From Chloroflexota bacterium (lineage in GTDB: Bacteria > Chloroflexota > Ktedonobacteria > Ktedonobacterales > JADMIN01): a DNA stretch of 44,971 nt. The notes beneath the pieces are model-generated. The model saw only the letters and a list, made by a program, of their open reading frames with translations, was not told where the DNA came from and did no database searches. Numbering within the stretch: the first letter of the stretch is position 1; each line of letters opens with the position of its first letter. Below are positions 33,978-42,235 of this stretch, in pieces. The translations under genes and the position numbers were made by a program. The stretch is from assembly GCA_021814145.1 (NCBI GenBank), contig JAKAIY010000010.1, positions 1 to 44,971 of the forward strand. Reading direction: 5' to 3'.

Positions 33978-36524
33978 CTAGCCAACCAGGTTAACCAGCC
34001 TGTCGGGGACGTAGATCACCTTGCGGATCTCGCGGGCGCCCAGCGCGGCGGCGACCCTGGGGCTGGTGAGCGCGCCCGCGCGGGCCTGCTCCTCTGTCGC
34101 GCCAGCCGGAAGCTGGATGGTGTCGCGCAGCTTGCCATTGACCTGCACCGCGATGGTGACGGTGTCGCTGACCAGCATCGCCTCGTCGTAGACTGGCCAG
34201 CGCCGCTGGTGGACGCTGCCCTTGTGGCCTGTCTGGCTCCAGAGCTCTTCAGCGGTGAAAGGAGTCATCGGCGCCAGCAGCTCCAGCAGCGACTCAATGG
34301 CGGCGAAGAAGCGCGGGTCATGGATGACGGCGGGCGTCTCCTCGCGGGCCTTGTTCAGTCCGTTGAGCAACTCCATCAGCGCCGCCAGCGCGGTGTTGAA
34401 GCGCATGCCCTCATAGTCGGACGTGACGCGGGCGATAGCCTTGTGGCGCAGACGCTCGACCGTCACGCCCGCGTCTCCGGCGTCGCGCTCACCGCCCACC
34501 TCGCGGGCCGCGATGACATCCATCACCAGCGACCAGACGCGGTTGAGGTAGCGCGAGACGCCCTCGATGCCCTGGTTGTTCCACGGGCCGCCCTGATCGA
34601 AGGGGCCCATGAACATCAGGTAGGCGCGCACGGCGTCGGCGCCATAGCGGCCCACGACATCATCCGGCGCGATGACGTTGCCGCGCGACTTGGACATCTT
34701 CTGCCCGTCCGGCCCCAGCACCATGCCCTGATGGTACAGCCGCGTGAACGGCTCACCAAAGCTGAAGAAGCCCATGTCGCGCAGCGCCTTGACGAAGAAG
34801 CGGGCGTAGAGCAGGTGCATCGTGGCGTGCTCGGCGCCACCGATATAGGTGTTGACCGGCATCCAGGTTTCGACCGCCTTGCGCTCCCAGGCCGCCCTGT
34901 CGTCATGCGGCGAGGTGTAGCGCAGGAAGTACCACGATGAGCACATAAACGTGTCGAGCGTGTCCGTCTCGCGGGTGGCTGGCTTGCCGCACTCTGGGCA
35001 GGTGGTGTTCAGGAACTCCGGCACGTAGCGCAGCGGCGATTCGCCCGTTGGCTTGAAATCCACCTCGTCGGGTAGGCGCACGGGCAACTGGTCATCCGGC
35101 ACGGGGACGGCGCCGTGGTCGGGACAGTAGATGATCGGGATCGGCGCGCCCCAGAAGCGCTGGCGGCTCACCAGCCAGTCGCGCAGGCGGTAGTTGACCG
35201 CGCCTGCGCCGACCTTATGCTCCTCCATCCAGGCGATGACGGCGGAGATCGCTTTGTCGGGCGGCGTGCCGTCGAACGGGCCGCTGTTGACCATCGCGCC
35301 ATGAGCGGTCTTGGCCTCCGTCCAGGTCGCGGGATCGGTCAGCGGCTCATCGCCATCCTGGATGACCTGAACGATGGGCAGCTCGAAGGCGCGGGCGAAC
35401 TCGAAGTCGCGCTGGTCATGCGCCGGAACGCCCATCACCGCGCCCTTGCCATAGCCCATCAGCACATAGTCAGCGATCAGGATTGGGACCTTCGCGCCAC
35501 TGACGGGGTTGGTGACATACGAGCCCAGCGCGACGCCAGTCTTGGCGCGGGCCTTGTCGGCGCTCATGCGCTCGATCTCGCTCTCGCGTCGCGCGCGCTC
35601 GATGTAGGCGGCCACAGCCTCACGCTGTTCGGGAACGGTCAGCTTCTCCACCAGCGGATGCTCCGGCGCCAGCACAAAGAAGGTGACGCCATAGATCGTG
35701 TCGGGACGGGTGGTGAAGACGGGGATCTCGACCGTCGCCCGCTCGCCGCGCTTGCGGTTCTCCCTGGGGACGCTGGCTTTGAAGCGGACCTCGGCGCCCT
35801 CGCTGCGGCCAATCCAGTTGGTCTGCATCAGCTTGGTCTTCTCGGGCCAGTCCAGCCCGTCAAAGCGCAGCAACTCGTCGGCGTACTTGGTGATGCGGAA
35901 CAGCCACTGGTCAATCTCGCGGCGCTCGACAGGGGTGTGGCAGCGCTCGCAGGCGCCGGCGATGACCTGCTCGTTGGCCAGCGTGGTGTTGCAGGTGGGG
36001 CAGAAGTTGGCGGGGGCCTTGGTGCGGTAGGCCAGGCCGCGCTTGTAGAACTGCAGGAAGACCCACTGTGTCCAGCGGTAGTAGTCTGGCAGGCAGGTAA
36101 TGACCTCGCGCGTCCAGTCCCAGCCCGCGCCCATGCGGCGCAACTGCTTCCGCATGCGGGCGATGTTGTCCAGCGTCCAGACGCGGGGCTGGATGTTGCG
36201 CTTGATGGCGGCGTTCTCGGCGGGCAGGCCGAAGGCGTCGAACCCCACCGGCTGCATGACATTGTAGCCACGCATGCGCATGAAGCGGCCAAAGATGTCG
36301 GCGCCGGTATAGTTGTACCAGTGGCCGATGTGGAGATCGCCAGAAGGATAGGGGAACATGATGAGGTTGTAGTATTTCGGGCGCGGGTCATCGTCACGCG
36401 CGATATTCAGGCCCAACTCTTCCCAGCGCGCCGCCCACTTCTCCTCGAACTCCGACGGCTGGTAGCGCGCCGGCCTGGTCTGTTTCGTCTCGATCTCCGG
36501 ATTCGTCCGCTTTGCGCGCGCCAT
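33978..36524 (-). CDS. leuS: leucyl-tRNA synthetase
   Basis: An 848-aa class I aminoacyl-tRNA synthetase charging tRNA-Leu. The signature HIGH (residues 65-68, in SGDLHIGHWYNYTGAD) and KMSKS (609-613, GPDGQKMSKSRGN) are intact. The CP1 editing region (VFTTRPDTIYGVTFFVLAPEHPLV in parts) and the zinc-like knuckles CPTC/CERC and CPECG are visible. Length and domain order are those of bacterial LeuRS. ATG 36524 follows GGAGGGAG by 10 bases; the frame upstream of it runs through the tRNA-Ala gene and is not coding. The leader between tRNA-Ala and leuS carries a long stem-loop (36597-36628). Confidence 0.97.
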   Translation of the reverse strand: MARAKRTNPEIETKQTRPARYQPSEFEEKWAARWEELGLNIARDDDPRPKYYNLIMFPYPSGDLHIGHWYNYTGADIFGRFMRMRGYNVMQPVGFDAFGLPAENAAIKRNIQPRVWTLDNIARMRKQLRRMGAGWDWTREVITCLPDYYRWTQWVFLQFYKRGLAYRTKAPANFCPTCNTTLANEQVIAGACERCHTPVERREIDQWLFRITKYADELLRFDGLDWPEKTKLMQTNWIGRSEGAEVRFKASVPRENRKRGERATVEIPVFTTRPDTIYGVTFFVLAPEHPLVEKLTVPEQREAVAAYIERARRESEIERMSADKARAKTGVALGSYVTNPVSGAKVPILIADYVLMGYGKGAVMGVPAHDQRDFEFARAFELPIVQVIQDGDEPLTDPATWTEAKTAHGAMVNSGPFDGTPPDKAISAVIAWMEEHKVGAGAVNYRLRDWLVSRQRFWGAPIPIIYCPDHGAVPVPDDQLPVRLPDEVDFKPTGESPLRYVPEFLNTTCPECGKPATRETDTLDTFMCSSWYFLRYTSPHDDRAAWERKAVETWMPVNTYIGGAEHATMHLLYARFFVKALRDMGFFSFGEPFTRLYHQGMVLGPDGQKMSKSRGNVIAPDDVVGRYGADAVRAYLMFMGPFDQGGPWNNQGIEGVSRYLNRVWSLVMDVIAAREVGGERDAGDAGVTVERLRHKAIARVTSDYEGMRFNTALAALMELLNGLNKAREETPAVIHDPRFFAAIESLLELLAPMTPFTAEELWSQTGHKGSVHQRRWPVYDEAMLVSDTVTIAVQVNGKLRDTIQLPAGATEEQARAGALTSPRVAAALGAREIRKVIYVPDRLVNLVG

Positions 36525-36596
36525 ACCCGCGTCACTCCCTCCGCCACCGGCGCCTGCCCGCCGGGCCGCATGTATCGCTGTTTCGCCATACAACGA

Positions 36597-36628
36597 ACGG
36601 CCTTTCGCCCCATTGGGTGAAAGGCCGT
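36597..36628 (-). promoter_or_regulatory. stem-loop between tRNA-Ala and leuS
   Basis: Perfect 10-bp arms ACGGCCTTTC (36597-36606) and GAAAGGCCGT (36619-36628), with a further CCC/GGG pairing inside, lie 29 bases downstream of tRNA-Ala and 72 bases upstream of the leuS start. The tail on the minus strand (TCGTTGTAT) is only moderately T-rich. It may be a weak terminator of the tRNA transcript or an attenuator or processing element before leuS. No T-box motif is seen. Confidence 0.45.
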
Positions 36629-36656
36629 CACGCCGCTGTGTGATGTTCGCCAGTAC

Positions 36657-36732
36657 TGGTGGACCTGGGGGGACTCGAACCCCCGACCTTCTGCATGCCA
36701 TGCAGACGCTCTTCCAGCTGCGCTACAGGCCC
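36657..36732 (-). tRNA. tRNA-Ala (anticodon GGC)
   Basis: On the minus strand a full cloverleaf of 76 nt including an encoded CCA (36657-36659). The acceptor stem GGGCCTG / CAGGTCC contains the G3:U70 pair that identifies tRNA-Ala. The anticodon stem TCTGC / GCAGA encloses the loop ATGGCAT, giving anticodon GGC. The T-arm is GGGGG-TTCGAGT-CCCCC. A near-consensus promoter lies upstream at 36764-36793. Confidence 0.96.
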
Positions 36733-36763
36733 AAGCGCCTTTCGCTCTCACGAAGGCGTCCTT

Positions 36764-36793
36764 AGCATACCATATCGCCGCCCGGGTTGACAA
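36764..36793 (-). promoter_or_regulatory. promoter of tRNA-Ala
   Basis: On the minus strand TTGTCA (36788-36793) and TATGCT (36764-36769) are 18 bases apart, five and four of six matches to the sigma70 consensus. They end 31 bases before the tRNA 5' end, an ordinary distance for a tRNA transcript. Confidence 0.7.
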
Positions 36794-37030
36794 GCGTTTT
36801 CTTCACGGCAAGCCAGCCTCGTGGATCTGGCGTAAACGCCGCCGGAGCAAGATCAGGATACAAGCGTGACGCCCTCGCGCCTCCCCCATCACCCTTACAC
36901 ATATATTCAGAAGTGGCCCGTTGGCCCCCATTTCGCCAGGTTGGCGTCAAACATCCCTTTGCCATCACAGCGCGCCAGCCATGACGCGGCCCTAAGCGCG
37001 GCAATCCCTGAATCCAGGCCCTTCTCCGCA

Positions 37031-37066
37031 GATAAACGAAAACGCCTGCCGGAGTGGCAGGCGTTT
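37031..37066 (-). terminator. rho-independent terminator after tRNA-Glu
   Basis: Perfect 11-bp arms AAACGCCTGCC (37040-37050) and GGCAGGCGTTT (37056-37066) with a 5-base loop. On the minus strand the stem is followed by TCGTTTATC, making TTTTCGTTTA across the stem base. It starts 5 bases after the tRNA-Glu 3' end. Confidence 0.8.
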
Positions 37067-37071
37067 GGGGG

Positions 37072-37145
37072 TAGCGCATACGGGATTCGAACCCGTGATC
37101 TCCGCCTTGAGAGGGCGGCGTCCTAGGCCGCTAGACGAATGCGCC
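37072..37145 (-). tRNA. tRNA-Glu (anticodon CTC)
   Basis: Minus-strand cloverleaf of 74 nt. The anticodon stem CCGCC / GGCGG encloses the loop CTCTCAA, so the anticodon is CTC. The T-arm ACGGG-TTCGAAT-CCCGT is standard. The acceptor stem GGCGCAT / ATGCGCT pairs fully except that position 1:72 is G:U. CCA is not encoded (CCC follows the discriminator A), unlike the neighbouring tRNA-Ala. Confidence 0.95.
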
Positions 37146-37180
37146 ATATAGTGCGGAAAGCTCTCGCATCCGCAGGGTGT

Positions 37181-37210
37181 ATTTTACGCGATGAGCATGC
37201 GCCACGTCAA
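37181..37210 (-). promoter_or_regulatory. promoter of tRNA-Glu
   Basis: On the minus strand TTGACG (37205-37210) and TAAAAT (37181-37186) are 18 bases apart, each five of six to the consensus, ending 35 bases before the tRNA. Confidence 0.75.
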
Positions 37211-37270
37211 GCCGCCCGACAGACGGGCGCCCGCTTGGCCACCCGGGCCGTTAGGAGCGGGCGAGCCGCG

Positions 37271-37327
37271 CTGTTCAGGGAATCTTCAGCTAAACGCTCG
37301 CGACTGTTCAGCTTGGAGGGGTATGGT
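37271..37327 (+). promoter_or_regulatory. phased direct repeats and -10 upstream of DUF5666 / two-component genes
   Basis: CTGTTCAG occurs at 37271-37278 and 37304-37311, with ATCTTCAG at 37282-37289. The spacings are 11 and 22 bases, i.e. whole helical turns, as in binding sites of OmpR/PhoB-type regulators. A possible -10, TATGGT, is at 37322-37327 and the -35 position has no consensus, as expected for an activated promoter. The DUF5666 start is about 60 bases further. Binding by the response regulator at 38683-39390 is an inference. Confidence 0.4.
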
Positions 37328-37387
37328 ACCGTCTGGATGGCGCGCGAACCGCGCCCCCAGCGGTAAACGCTCCAGTGGAGGAGCGAG

Positions 37388-38572
37388 ATGACGAGAGGTT
37401 CTGGACGCATGAACGAATCACCGTACCCAGAGGGAGCGCAGCCACAGCCGGAAGACCAGCCAGCGGGCGAGCGACTCCCCGCTCCCTACACACCGAATAC
37501 GCCCCCTCCAACTGGGGACGCGCCGCTAGCCGCGCCATATACGCCATATATGGGAACGCCACCAGGCGCCGCGGGCTACATCCCTACGCCGGTGGCGCGC
37601 CGTGGGCGGGCGCGCCGCTGGCCGTGGTTCGTCGGGGCCGTGGCGGCGGTGGCGCTGATCCTGGCGCTGGGCTTCGCGGTGGGGGCGGCCATCAGTGGCG
37701 CTCAGGCGGCCAGTCGCGGGTCAATCGTCACGTTCTTCCAGCAGAACGGGCAAAACGGACGCGGACACGGGCCCTGGAATGGACGCGGCGGCCCAGGACG
37801 GGGCGCCATGGGGCTGACTGTCACCAAGGTCAGCGGCTCATTGATCACCGCCAAGCGCCAGGACGGAGCGGCGGTGACGATCCACGTGTCATCCAGCACG
37901 ACCTACGAGCGGGCAGGCAAACAGGTCAGCCTGAGCGCCGTGACAGCGGGCGAGCTGATTGGCGTGATGGGCCAGCGCAACAGCGATGGCAGCATTAACG
38001 CGACGCGCGTCATCATCGTGCTGCCGGGCTATCGCGGCCAGGTGACGGCAGTCAGCGGCTCGACCATCACTATTACCGACCCGCGTGGAACCCACACGAT
38101 TCACGTCTCCAGCGCGACGACCTATACCACGGACGGCGGGGCCGCGTCGAGCCTGAGCGCGGTTGTCAAAGGCTCCGAGATCGAGGCGATCGGAACGAAG
38201 AATAGCGATGGCAGCCTGAACGCGGAGGCCGTCGAGATCGAGACGCCGCGCGTGGGCGGCAAGGTCAGCGCAGTCTCAGGGACGACGATCACCGTGACGG
38301 ACCCGCGCGGGACCGAAACGATCCATGTAAGCGCCAGCACGCGGTATGATACAGTGACAATGGGCGCGAACGGCCCGGTCACGACGGCGTCTTCGCTGAG
38401 CGCGGTCAAAGCCGGTGTGTACGTCATGGCGGAAGGTACGCGCAACAGTGACGGCAGCCTGAACGCGCAGACGGTCTACATTATGACGGCGCCCGCGGGT
38501 GGCCCGTGGAATGGTGGCCCGCATGGCGGTCCCGGCGGCGCTCCCAGTGGCGTCCAGGGGCAGTCGTTCTAG
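37388..38572 (+). CDS. membrane-anchored protein with three DUF5666 repeats
   Basis: A 394-aa protein. A Pro-rich cytoplasmic N-terminus (about 1-70) is followed by RRGRARR and one transmembrane helix (about 78-102). The extracytoplasmic part has three repeats of about 70 residues (roughly 140-212, 213-286 and 287-370), each with a VSGS/TxIT strand, IHVSxxTxY, SLSAVxxG and GxRNSDGSxNAxxV, the DUF5666 pattern. A Gly/Pro-rich tail ends the protein. The function is unknown; the domain is beta-rich and OB-like. The start at 37388 has GGAGGAGCGAG just upstream; an in-frame ATG at 37409 is the alternative. It precedes a response regulator/kinase pair by 110 bases and may be its target or sensor partner. 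Confidence 0.8.
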   Translation: MTRGSGRMNESPYPEGAQPQPEDQPAGERLPAPYTPNTPPPTGDAPLAAPYTPYMGTPPGAAGYIPTPVARRGRARRWPWFVGAVAAVALILALGFAVGAAISGAQAASRGSIVTFFQQNGQNGRGHGPWNGRGGPGRGAMGLTVTKVSGSLITAKRQDGAAVTIHVSSSTTYERAGKQVSLSAVTAGELIGVMGQRNSDGSINATRVIIVLPGYRGQVTAVSGSTITITDPRGTHTIHVSSATTYTTDGGAASSLSAVVKGSEIEAIGTKNSDGSLNAEAVEIETPRVGGKVSAVSGTTITVTDPRGTETIHVSASTRYDTVTMGANGPVTTASSLSAVKAGVYVMAEGTRNSDGSLNAQTVYIMTAPAGGPWNGGPHGGPGGAPSGVQGQSF

Positions 38573-38682
38573 CTGACCGGTCGCGGCGTCCGCCCACCCC
38601 GCCACTCCGCGTGGACGAGCGGACGCTGTGGCGCCGCCTGACGCGCCGCCGAAGCCGGATTCAGGAGAAGAGGAGCCTGGTC

Positions 38683-39390
38683 ATGGGGGCGCCGGCGAAT
38701 GAGACAGCGGGCGCGGCGGAGCGGCGGCTACGCGCGCTGCTGGTGGATGATGAGCCCCATATCATCGAGTTCCTGCGCATGGGATTCGAGTATGAGGGCT
38801 TTGAGATCATCGTGGCGACGAATGGGGCTGACGCGCTGCGCCTGGCGCTCAGCGAAAAGCCTGACATCATTATCCTCGATGTGATGCTGCCCGGCATGAG
38901 CGGGCTGGATGTGTCGCGGCGGCTGCGAACGGTAAGTGACGCGGCGATCATCATGCTGACCGCGCGTGATGAGATTGATGACCGCGTGGCGGGGCTGGAC
39001 ACCGGCGCCGACGACTACGTGACCAAACCCTTCGCGTTCAAGGAACTGATGGCGCGCGTGCGGGCGGTGCTGCGGCGACGCGGCAAGAGCATTGATCGCA
39101 CGCTCGTCTTCGCCGACATCGAGCTGGACCGCGAGACGCGCATCGTAACACGGGCCGGACAGGAGATCGAGCTGACCCCGCGCGAGTTCGAGCTGCTAGA
39201 GCTGTTTCTCGCGCATCCACGCCAGGTGCTGACACGCGACGCGATCCTCTCCCATGTCTGGGGCTATGACTACTCTGGCGATGACAACGTGCTCGAAGTC
39301 TACGTGCGCCGTCTGCGCGAGAAGCTGGACGACAACCCGCCCAAACTGCTCCAGACCGTGCGTGGGGTCGGCTATGCGCTACGAGGGTAA
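38683..39390 (+). CDS. OmpR-family response regulator
   Basis: A 235-aa two-component response regulator. The receiver domain has the acidic pair Asp22/Asp23 (LVDDEPHI), phospho-acceptor Asp66 (IILDVMLPGMSG), Thr93 (MLTARD) and Lys115 (VTKPFAFKEL). The C-terminal winged helix (ELTPREFELLELFLAHPRQVLTRDAIL in parts, VEVYVRRLREKL-like VLEVYVRRL) is of the OmpR/PhoB type. ATG 38683 follows AGGAG by 7 bases; the longer open frame starts inside the DUF5666 gene. It lies 9 bases before the kinase gene. Confidence 0.95.
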   Translation: MGAPANETAGAAERRLRALLVDDEPHIIEFLRMGFEYEGFEIIVATNGADALRLALSEKPDIIILDVMLPGMSGLDVSRRLRTVSDAAIIMLTARDEIDDRVAGLDTGADDYVTKPFAFKELMARVRAVLRRRGKSIDRTLVFADIELDRETRIVTRAGQEIELTPREFELLELFLAHPRQVLTRDAILSHVWGYDYSGDDNVLEVYVRRLREKLDDNPPKLLQTVRGVGYALRG

Positions 39391-39399
39391 GCGAACGCG

Positions 39400-41046
39400 A
39401 TGAGACGGATGGCGCGAAACTGGCGGGCGCGCCTGCGTGCGGCGGTGGCGCGGTGGCCGCTGCGATGGCGGCTGATCGCGGCGTCGCTGGGGCTGCTGGC
39501 GGTGCTGCTGCTCGGTCTGGGCGCGCTGGTGAGCCTGATCGAAGAGAGCATGCTGCTCCAGAATGAGGCTACCACCCTCTACGCGCAGGCGCGCACGGTG
39601 GCGCAGAATGGCCCCTCCAGCGGACCTGGCTTCACCTCCAGCCACACCTATATTCTGAAGCGCGACACAGTTCCTCCCTCCACCGCGGCGCCGGCAGGCG
39701 ACTTCATTTTCGAGGCGGCGCTCCTCGTACAGCGGCTCTCCGGCCCGACAACCAGCGCCAGTATTCTCTCCACAACCGGAGAGCCACTCGTGACAACCGA
39801 GCAGACCTACTTCCTCGGCCCGGTGACGCCAAGCAGCCAGGCGATTCATGACGCGCTGACGCTGGCGCCGAGCGCGCGCTCCTACTCCCTGGCGAAGGAC
39901 GCCGAGGGCCAGCGCCAGCTCGTCGTGTTGCTGCCGCTCATCCAGAACGGGCATACGGTCGGGCTGTTGCAGCTCGACTCCTCAACGCGCCAGATTGATG
40001 ACGCGGTGGGAATGACGCGCCTCATCCTGTTCTCTGGCATCGCGGCGTGCCTTATCCTGGCCGGCCTTTTCTCCTGGCCGCTGCTTGACCGGGCGCTCAA
40101 GCCACTGGCGGAGATGGAGGAAGGCGCGCGTCGCATCGCGGAGGGCGACCTGTCGGTGCGGCTGCGCGAGCCGGAGAGCGATGATGAGATTGGGCGGCTG
40201 TCACGCGCCTTCAACATGATGGTGGCGAAGGTGGAAGGCGCGTTCAACCGCCAGCGGCGCTTCGTGGCGGATGTCTCGCATGAGCTGCGGACACCGCTAA
40301 CGGCGCTGGGCGGCGGGCTGGAGATGCTGCTGATGGGCGCCGACCAGGGCGACACGGCGGCGGCGCAACGGCTAGCTCGCGGGATGTACGCCGAGACGGA
40401 GCGCATGCGCCACCTGGTGGAGGAGCTGCTGGCGCTGGCGCGGCTGGACGAGGGCCGCGCGCAGCTCCGCTTGCAGGCGGTGGACGTGGCGGCGGCGCTG
40501 GCTTCAGTGGCGGAACAGGCGGAGCGCCTCTCGCGCGGGCAGACCGTGACGGTGGAGGTGCCGCTGAAGCTGCCGCCCGCGCGCGCGGACGCCGAACGGC
40601 TCAAGCAGGCGCTGCTGATTCTGCTGGACAACGCCGTGAAGTATACGCCTCCGGAAGGCCGTATCACGCTGGCGACGCGGCTGGCCGCTGTCGAGGGCGG
40701 ACCGGCCTGGGTCGCGCTGGATGTGCGCGATACGGGCAAAGGCATACCAGAGGAGGCCCTGCCGCACGTCTTTGACCGCTTCTACCGGGTGGACCCGGCG
40801 CGGGCGCGCTCCGGCGAGCTTCCAGCGGAGCGGATCAGCGGTAGCGGGCTAGGCCTCGCCATCGCGAAGGGCCTGGTGGAGGCGATGGACGGGCGCATCT
40901 CCATCGCCAGCGCGCTGGGCGAGGGAACCACGGTCACCATCAGGCTACCCGCCTGGCGCGGCGCGAGCCAGCGGGCGACAGGGCCGCCCGCGACGCCGCC
41001 GCCACCAAAGCCGCCCGCTGTCGAGGCGTCCGAGGGGGCGGTGTGA
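39400..41046 (+). CDS. sensor histidine kinase
   Basis: A 548-aa membrane kinase partner of the adjacent response regulator. TM1 is at about 24-46, an extracytoplasmic sensor domain at about 48-205, TM2 at about 206-228, HAMP at about 228-282, then HisKA with the phospho-acceptor His294 (DVSHELRTPLTALGG). The HATPase domain shows the N-box DNAVKYTPPEG (Asn411), G1 DTGKGIPEEALPHVFDRFYR and G2 GSGLGLAIAKG. A Pro/Ala-rich tail ends the protein. The ATG at 39400 is 9 bases after the regulator stop. The signal is unknown; the sensor region has no recognised PAS or dCache motif. Confidence 0.94.
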   Translation: MRRMARNWRARLRAAVARWPLRWRLIAASLGLLAVLLLGLGALVSLIEESMLLQNEATTLYAQARTVAQNGPSSGPGFTSSHTYILKRDTVPPSTAAPAGDFIFEAALLVQRLSGPTTSASILSTTGEPLVTTEQTYFLGPVTPSSQAIHDALTLAPSARSYSLAKDAEGQRQLVVLLPLIQNGHTVGLLQLDSSTRQIDDAVGMTRLILFSGIAACLILAGLFSWPLLDRALKPLAEMEEGARRIAEGDLSVRLREPESDDEIGRLSRAFNMMVAKVEGAFNRQRRFVADVSHELRTPLTALGGGLEMLLMGADQGDTAAAQRLARGMYAETERMRHLVEELLALARLDEGRAQLRLQAVDVAAALASVAEQAERLSRGQTVTVEVPLKLPPARADAERLKQALLILLDNAVKYTPPEGRITLATRLAAVEGGPAWVALDVRDTGKGIPEEALPHVFDRFYRVDPARARSGELPAERISGSGLGLAIAKGLVEAMDGRISIASALGEGTTVTIRLPAWRGASQRATGPPATPPPPKPPAVEASEGAV

Positions 41047-41115
41047 GGCGTCAGCCCTCTCGCGGCGAATGCGTTGAGGAATTGACGCTCCGATTCAGAT
41101 TGAGCGGGCTGGATT

Positions 41116-42177
41116 TCACGCCTTGCCGTGGCTGGCGGCGATGATCTGGGCGAGGACAGCGACGGCGATCTCTTCCGGCGTGCGGGCGCCGATGTCGAGG
41201 CCGATGGGGCCGTGGATGCGCGCCAGGTCAATGTCAGTGAAGCCCTGTTCGCGCAGCGCGGCGTCACGGGTAGCGCGCGTGCCCTTGCTGCCCACCATGC
41301 CGATATAGCCCGCCTTCTTGCGCAGCGCGACGGCCAGCGCCGGAACGTCGAACTTCTCGTCATGGGTTAGGACGCAGACCGCTGTGGCGGCGTTGATGGG
41401 CAGCCGTTCCATCGCTTCGTCAGGCCACTCCAGAACCAGCTCGTCAGCGTCGGGCAGGCGCTCGCGCGTAGCGAACGCTTCACGTGGGTCCACGATTGTG
41501 ACGTGATAATCCAGGACTTTCGCCAGGCGGGTGAGTGGCAGGGAGATGTGGCCCGCGCCGACGATAATGAGCGTGCGCGGCGGAGTCAGCGTCTGGTAGA
41601 ACACCTCGACCTCGGCGCCATCCGCGAGTGTGATCGTTTCCGCGACGGGGTTGGGCGCGCCAAGCAGCGCCCGGGCGCGCCGCTCGACCTGCTCGCGGAC
41701 ATCGGGCGCGGCGAGATCCCCCATGACATCAGCCGCTCCAGTGATGGTGACAAGCGACTGGCCGGGTAGCTCAGGCCGTGACTCCGGCGCCGCGATGACC
41801 AGCGCGCGAACGGCGGGCAGCCCATCGCGGGTGGCGGCCACCAGCGCGTCGAGCGGGGCATCATGGGCGAGGCGCTCGATAAAGACGCGAATCTCGCCAC
41901 CGCAGGAGAGGCCGATGCGCTCGTAGTTCTGTTCCTCGGTGACGCCGTACTTCATCAGGCATGGCTTGCCGGAGCGAATGACGCGCTGGGCGCGCTCGAC
42001 GACATCCGGCTCGACGCAGCCGTTGCTGACCGAGCCAGCGATCTCCCCAGCGTCACTGACGACCAGCGTGGCGCCGGCCCCACGCGGAGCGGACCCGACC
42101 AGCGAGACAACCGTGGCCTGGGCCACTCCTTTGCCTGCCGCCTGCCAGCGGGCGACATCCTCAATCGTGTCACGCAC
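41116..42177 (-). CDS. XdhC/CoxI family protein
   Basis: A 353-aa protein of the XdhC/CoxI family, which delivers and sulfurates the molybdenum cofactor for xanthine-dehydrogenase/CO-dehydrogenase type enzymes. The N-domain shows VSLVGSAPRGAGATLVV, AGSVSNGCVEPDVV and GLSCGGEIRVFIE. The C-domain is a Rossmann fold (LIIVGAGHISLPLTRLAK) ending with GLDIGARTPEEIAVAVLAQI. The GTG at 42177 is the start because AAAGGAG lies 7 bases ahead; the longer frame upstream overlaps the next gene. No molybdenum hydroxylase genes lie in the window, so the client enzyme is elsewhere. Confidence 0.9.
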   Translation of the reverse strand: MRDTIEDVARWQAAGKGVAQATVVSLVGSAPRGAGATLVVSDAGEIAGSVSNGCVEPDVVERAQRVIRSGKPCLMKYGVTEEQNYERIGLSCGGEIRVFIERLAHDAPLDALVAATRDGLPAVRALVIAAPESRPELPGQSLVTITGAADVMGDLAAPDVREQVERRARALLGAPNPVAETITLADGAEVEVFYQTLTPPRTLIIVGAGHISLPLTRLAKVLDYHVTIVDPREAFATRERLPDADELVLEWPDEAMERLPINAATAVCVLTHDEKFDVPALAVALRKKAGYIGMVGSKGTRATRDAALREQGFTDIDLARIHGPIGLDIGARTPEEIAVAVLAQIIAASHGKA

Positions 42178-42235
42178 CGTCGCGCTCCTTTCCTGATGCC
42201 CAGCCTTGGGAGGCCAGCGCACGCGCGGAGGCCAC

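Noticed and set aside
34209-36620. Plus-strand frames of 243 and 501 codons opposite leuS
   Set aside because: They are antisense to a certain leuS gene and have shadow-type composition.
36525-36701. N-terminal extension of LeuRS
   Set aside because: The extension is a translation of tRNA-Ala and its leader; the ribosome site and homology place the start at 36524.
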